NCBI GenBank assembly: GCA_031283015.1
Contig: JAITCQ010000098.1
Span: 1 to 7,792, forward strand
From: Candidatus Methanoplasma sp.
GTDB lineage: Archaea > Thermoplasmatota > Thermoplasmata > Methanomassiliicoccales > Methanomethylophilaceae
DNA length: 7,792 bases
Direction of reading: 5' to 3'
The notes beneath the pieces were generated by a model. It ran no database searches. It saw only the letters and a list, made by a program, of their open reading frames with translations, and was not told the DNA's origin. Of the stretch, positions 6,070-7,792 are shown piece after piece. Each line of letters begins with the position of its first letter. The first letter of the stretch is position 1. The position numbers were made by a program, and so were the translations under genes.

Positions 6070-7176
6070 CGCCCAAGCGGCGGGAGCGGTCCTGTTATTC
6101 TGGAACCACTCGGTGTCCTTCAGCACTTTATCGTCGCCGCTGCATATGATGGTGATCTCTCCGTCCTTGACCAAGAAAATTACGTTACCGTTCATCGATT
6201 GGAACACATTACCGCTGTAATTGACCATCAGCGTGGTGACGTATACTTTCTCGGTATATACCGCGATCCTGTTGACGAACTCCTGCGTGGGGAATTGGTT
6301 CAGCGGGTTCGTGGTATACTCAGGCGATCCGGCGCAGGTGCAGATGATAACGTATTCTGGCGTAATGGCCTCCAGCAGTTTGACATTGGACGAGGTCGAC
6401 GAACCGTGATGTCCGCCTTTATAAAGCACACAGTGACCCAGGCCGTTGCGTTCCGGTTGATTTTGATAGAAGTCTGCGAGCGAGTCCTCGCCCGCCTTCT
6501 CCAGGTCGCCCGTGAACAGGTACTGTTTGCCGTTCTGCACGATCATCAGACATACCGAGTAATTGTTCTCGGTACTTGCTTTCTCCACATAATAGCGCTG
6601 ATAGAGGATCTCCATCGTCACGCCCGGACCCAGCTCATATATGCGTTTCGCATTGCCCTCGTTATTGTAGCATTGCAACGCAGTGAAATGCTCGGTGCAC
6701 CGCAGGTCCCTTGTTCTCTCGTAATTGGTGCGGGTGGCGCTGGTAGCATCCGACCGGGGATAGTCGATGACGATCCCTATCTCAAAATTGTCAAGGACCC
6801 CGACGGAGCTCCCCGTGCTGTAGAACCCTGCGATATGGTCCTGGTGCGCATGCGTCGCAATAACGTATTCCAGCTTGTTATCTTTTATGTGGTCGTTTAT
6901 GTAATTGATTATCGTCGTTGACGAGTCCGTGCGGGACCCAGCGTCAATGAGGATGTCGATCTCGCCGTAGTTGATGTAAACGCTGTCTCCGGTGTATTTG
7001 TTCCCCAGTTCCAGGAAATGGATGCTCAGCTCCTCGTCCTTTATCACCGGCGTCGTACCGCCGGAATCCGAATCATCGTCATGATCGCTGTGTTCCAGCG
7101 GGTTGGCGACCACGAAGAAGCCCCCGATGAGCGATACAATGCAGACCAGAGAGACGGCCAAGGCTCCTTTTGCCAT
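6067..7176 (-). CDS. ComEC/Rec2-type metallo-beta-lactamase-fold hydrolase with N-terminal membrane anchor or signal peptide
   Basis: A 369-residue protein. Residues 4-25 form a hydrophobic segment after a lysine, i.e. a signal peptide or signal anchor, followed by a His/Asp/Ser-rich linker (HSDHDDDSDSGG, 29-40). The rest is an MBL domain: HFLELGNKYTGDSVYI, IDAG (77-80), THAHQDHIAG (108-117) with ligands H109, H111, D113 and H114, FTGD (221-224) with D224, and GGHHGSS (254-260). This order matches the C-terminal nuclease-like domain of competence protein ComEC. Here it stands alone, without the competence channel, and probably acts outside the membrane. The substrate is unknown; nuclease or phosphodiesterase activity is a family-based guess. 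The ATG has a GGTGAG ribosome site 8 nt upstream. A 15-codon ORF ends on that site, and a hairpin covers the stop codon. Confidence 0.85.
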   Translation of the reverse strand: MAKGALAVSLVCIVSLIGGFFVVANPLEHSDHDDDSDSGGTTPVIKDEELSIHFLELGNKYTGDSVYINYGEIDILIDAGSRTDSSTTIINYINDHIKDNKLEYVIATHAHQDHIAGFYSTGSSVGVLDNFEIGIVIDYPRSDATSATRTNYERTRDLRCTEHFTALQCYNNEGNAKRIYELGPGVTMEILYQRYYVEKASTENNYSVCLMIVQNGKQYLFTGDLEKAGEDSLADFYQNQPERNGLGHCVLYKGGHHGSSTSSNVKLLEAITPEYVIICTCAGSPEYTTNPLNQFPTQEFVNRIAVYTEKVYVTTLMVNYSGNVFQSMNGNVIFLVKDGEITIICSGDDKVLKDTEWFQNNRTAPAAWA

Positions 7177-7184
7177 AGGTACCC

Positions 7185-7190
7185 CTCACC
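7185..7190 (-). promoter_or_regulatory. Shine-Dalgarno site of the ComEC-like gene, overlapping the leader ORF stop
   Basis: Minus-strand GGTGAG, complementary to the archaeal 16S rRNA 3' end, ends 8 nt before the ATG at 7176. The TGA inside it is also the stop codon of the 15-codon upstream ORF. A ribosome terminating there would cover the downstream start region. This fits translational coupling or translational control. Confidence 0.6.
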
Positions 7191-7233
7191 ACTCCTTGAA
7201 AACCCTTTTCAGATGGTCAACTAGCATTACCAT
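7186..7233 (-). CDS. Candidate leader peptide ORF (15 codons) upstream of the ComEC-like gene
   Basis: The ATG at 7233 opens a frame encoding MVMLVDHLKRVFKEW and ends at TGA 7186-7188, nine bases before the downstream ATG at 7176. Three things support it. A TTTTTAT box sits exactly 28 nt upstream, as for two other starts in this window. The stop lies within the downstream ribosome site. The peptide is amphipathic (MLVDHLKRVF) rather than random in look. Against it: it is very short, and a longer open frame through it suggests possible chance. It could be a leader peptide controlling the hydrolase, or simply untranslated leader. Confidence 0.4.
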   Translation of the reverse strand: MVMLVDHLKRVFKEW

Positions 7234-7257
7234 TGCAGAGAACCCCCACCTGCTGAA

Positions 7258-7264
7258 ATAAAAA
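7258..7264 (-). promoter_or_regulatory. TATA-like box TTTTTAT, proximal promoter of the leader ORF/ComEC-like gene
   Basis: Minus-strand TTTTTAT has its fourth base 28 nt from the leader ORF ATG at 7233. Transcription from it would start at or beside that ATG and leave a leader of about 57 nt before the hydrolase start at 7176. Confidence 0.5.
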
Positions 7265-7273
7265 CCGAGGTTG

Positions 7274-7284
7274 AAAAATATAAA
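7274..7284 (-). promoter_or_regulatory. Second, distal TATA-like box for the ComEC-like gene
   Basis: The minus strand reads TTTATATTTTT, by base content the best archaeal TATA match in the window. Transcription would begin near 7254, giving a leader of about 78 nt that contains the 15-codon ORF. It and the box at 7258-7264 may be alternative promoters, or only one may be used. Confidence 0.45.
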
Positions 7285-7332
7285 GATATGTTTTTTTTTA
7301 CTGTTCGCACCCGGCCTGATACATCGCGGACT

Positions 7333-7348
7333 GCATCGGAAGCATCGG
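7333..7348. repeat. Short direct repeat GCATCGG-AA-GCATCGG
   Basis: Two exact 7-base copies separated by AA lie upstream of the promoter boxes of the ComEC-like gene. They are at a plausible distance for a regulator site but are too short to exclude chance. The surrounding gap (7177-7379) also holds a run of nine T on the plus strand at 7291-7299. Confidence 0.3.
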
Positions 7349-7379
7349 CCGGACAGACCTATTTTTCCTGATCTTATGT

Positions 7380-7583
7380 TCAGTCCCTTTTGAATGTCAC
7401 TAGGATACCTCTGCCGAAATCGTTGCCGCCGCCACCGCCCATAAAGGTATAAGTGACGAGCTCCCAACCTTCCGATGATCTTTTCTCTATCAGTTCATTC
7501 AATTTCGTAACTTCGCTTTCATTGATCGATGACATCATCAGTTTAAAGGTCACCCTCACGATCTCGCTCTTGTATCTTGTCAT
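7380..7583 (-). CDS. Small DUF4177-like protein
   Basis: A 67-residue protein with the layout of DUF4177: an opening strand (YKSEIVRVTFKL), a helix rich in Glu and Lys (ESEVTKLNELIEKRS), the signature EGWELVTYT (38-46), a glycine-rich turn (MGGGGGNDFGRG) and a closing strand (ILVTFKRD). The family's function is unknown; members are small cytosolic proteins. I chose the ATG at 7583 because minus-strand GGTGAT (7588-7593) lies 4 nt upstream and the protein then begins at the domain edge. The frame extends to 7688, but the extra residues (MLFCPNHRVTLRPNF...) overlap the likely promoter region. It is the most A+T-rich gene here and stands alone, 146 bp upstream of the leader ORF. Confidence 0.75.
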   Translation of the reverse strand: MTRYKSEIVRVTFKLMMSSINESEVTKLNELIEKRSSEGWELVTYTFMGGGGGNDFGRGILVTFKRD

Positions 7584-7587
7584 GATA

Positions 7588-7593
7588 ATCACC
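7588..7593 (-). promoter_or_regulatory. Shine-Dalgarno site of the DUF4177-like gene
   Basis: Minus-strand GGTGAT, a good complement of the archaeal anti-Shine-Dalgarno, lies 4 nt from the ATG at 7583. It decides the start over the longer frame beginning at 7688. Confidence 0.6.
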
Positions 7594-7617
7594 GAGCCAC
7601 ACAGCGCGTTTTTCAGC

Positions 7618-7624
7618 GTTAAAC
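7618..7624 (-). promoter_or_regulatory. Possible TATA element of the DUF4177-like gene
   Basis: The minus strand reads GTTTAAC, centred about 38 nt from the ATG. Transcription would start near 7595, just ahead of the GGTGAT ribosome site. The spacing is good but the sequence match is modest. Confidence 0.35.
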
Positions 7625-7638
7625 ATTTGGTCGGTCCG

Positions 7639-7654
7639 GTCCGAAAGTTCGGAC
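7639..7654. repeat. Perfect palindrome GTCCGAA-AG-TTCGGAC, candidate operator
   Basis: Two exact 7-bp arms flank a 2-bp centre, in the 178-bp gap between divergent genes at 7583 (leftward) and 7762 (rightward). It lies about 15 bp upstream of the proposed TATA element of the DUF4177-like gene, where archaeal activators or repressors can bind. It is preceded by a short CGGTC-CGGTC tandem at 7632-7641. Length and symmetry suit a helix-turn-helix dimer. No regulator gene is visible nearby. Confidence 0.5.
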
Positions 7655-7730
7655 GTAGTGTAACGCGGTGGTTAGGGCAAAAGAGCAAAAGGAGCGCAAA
7701 AGAGTGACCCGCCGCATCACTGAAAGGCTG

Positions 7731-7737
7731 TTTTTAT
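7731..7737 (+). promoter_or_regulatory. TATA-like box TTTTTAT for the rightward gene at 7762
   Basis: TTTTTAT has its fourth base exactly 28 nt before the ATG at 7762, the third such pair in the window. It implies leaderless transcription of the gene that runs off the right edge. Confidence 0.5.
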
Positions 7738-7761
7738 TTTTCCAAGGAGACAGGTACAGAG

Positions 7762-7792
7762 ATGGCAGAAATCCCCCTAGGATATAATCAAA
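7762..7792 (+). CDS. Start of an unidentified gene (first ten codons, 3' end outside window)
   Basis: The ATG at 7762 opens a frame reading MAEIPLGYNQ that is still open at the window end. A TTTTTAT box 28 nt upstream supports a real start, and an AAGGAG at 7744-7749 is too far upstream to be a normal ribosome site. Ten residues are too few to identify a product. It would be transcribed divergently from the DUF4177-like gene and share the 7584-7761 regulatory gap with it. Confidence 0.5.
   Translation, partial: MAEIPLGYNQ

Noticed and set aside
6199..6921. A 240-codon plus-strand open frame opposite the ComEC-like gene
   Set aside because: The minus strand encodes a complete MBL domain with all ligands. 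The plus-strand product shows no recognisable motif and has the Arg/Val-rich look of an antisense shadow.
7291..7299. Run of nine T on the plus strand as a terminator
   Set aside because: No plus-strand gene ends upstream of it. On the minus strand it reads as A and lies just upstream of the promoter boxes, so it is more likely part of the A+T-rich promoter region.
7234..7467. N-terminal part of a 93-codon minus-strand frame (7186-7467) that contains the leader ORF
   Set aside because: It overlaps the 3' part of the DUF4177-like gene and runs through the TATA-like boxes. Its Arg-rich start looks non-coding. Only the last 15 codons have independent support.
7584..7730. Possible tRNA or structured RNA around the GTCCGAA/TTCGGAC stem
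   Set aside because: A two-base centre cannot form a hairpin loop without opening the stem. No acceptor stem, anticodon arm or T-loop consensus could be placed around it.
1..7792. Mobile element, CRISPR array, toxin-antitoxin or defence cluster
   Set aside because: No transposase or integrase motifs, spaced repeats, or paired small toxin and antitoxin genes were seen. The lone ComEC-type hydrolase and DUF4177-like gene do not make a recognisable system.

Overview
This is an archaeal chromosomal segment. The strongest evidence is gatD-gatE at the left end, the archaea-specific tRNA-dependent amidotransferase for Gln-tRNA(Gln). Supporting evidence is an HVO_0476-type zinc-finger gene, TATA-like boxes placed just upstream of start codons, and GGTG-type ribosome binding sites. 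The left three quarters read as G+C-rich and the right end as visibly more A+T-rich. The protein flavour, and the complete use of TGA or TAA stops with no TAG, would suit a Thermoplasmatota methanogen such as Methanomassiliicoccales. That placement is an inference I could not test.

Left to right. (1) The 3' end of gatD overlaps complete gatE by 8 bp (1-2062, +). (2) A HemK2/Mtq2-like glutamine methyltransferase (2052-2618, -) overlaps gatE tail to tail. (3) A two-gene + strand unit holds a small cytosolic metallo-beta-lactamase-fold hydrolase (start about 2693) and an HVO_0476-type zinc-finger protein (3268-3933), joined by an ATGA overlap. (4) A SerB-like HAD phosphatase (3906-4589, -) overlaps the zinc-finger gene tail to tail by 28 bp. 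(5) An ArsB/NhaD-superfamily (YbiR-like) permease (4644-5894, -) has a TTG start. (6) A membrane-anchored or secreted ComEC-type MBL hydrolase (6067-7176, -) follows, with a candidate 15-codon leader ORF in front of it and a hairpin at its stop codon. (7) A 67-residue DUF4177-like protein (7380-7583, -) and the first ten codons of a rightward gene (7762 onward) close the window.

How the genes relate. Gln-tRNA amidation and release-factor-type glutamine methylation are both translation functions, but the genes are convergent, so the pairing is positional only. The MBL/zinc-finger pair is the clearest operon besides gatDE. The permease and HAD genes are 54 bp apart on one strand and could be co-transcribed, although HAD has its own promoter-like box. 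I see no mobile element, CRISPR array, tRNA or rRNA, and no gene-free stretch reaches 300 bases. The gaps are 5895-6066, 7177-7379 and 7584-7761; they hold the regulatory candidates listed below.

The most interesting signal is regulatory. Three identical TTTTTAT boxes each have their fourth base exactly 28 nt upstream of an ATG (HAD gene, the 15-codon leader ORF, and the gene at the right edge). This fits leaderless transcription and makes the leader ORF in front of the ComEC-like gene credible. I found no convincing undescribed multi-gene system.
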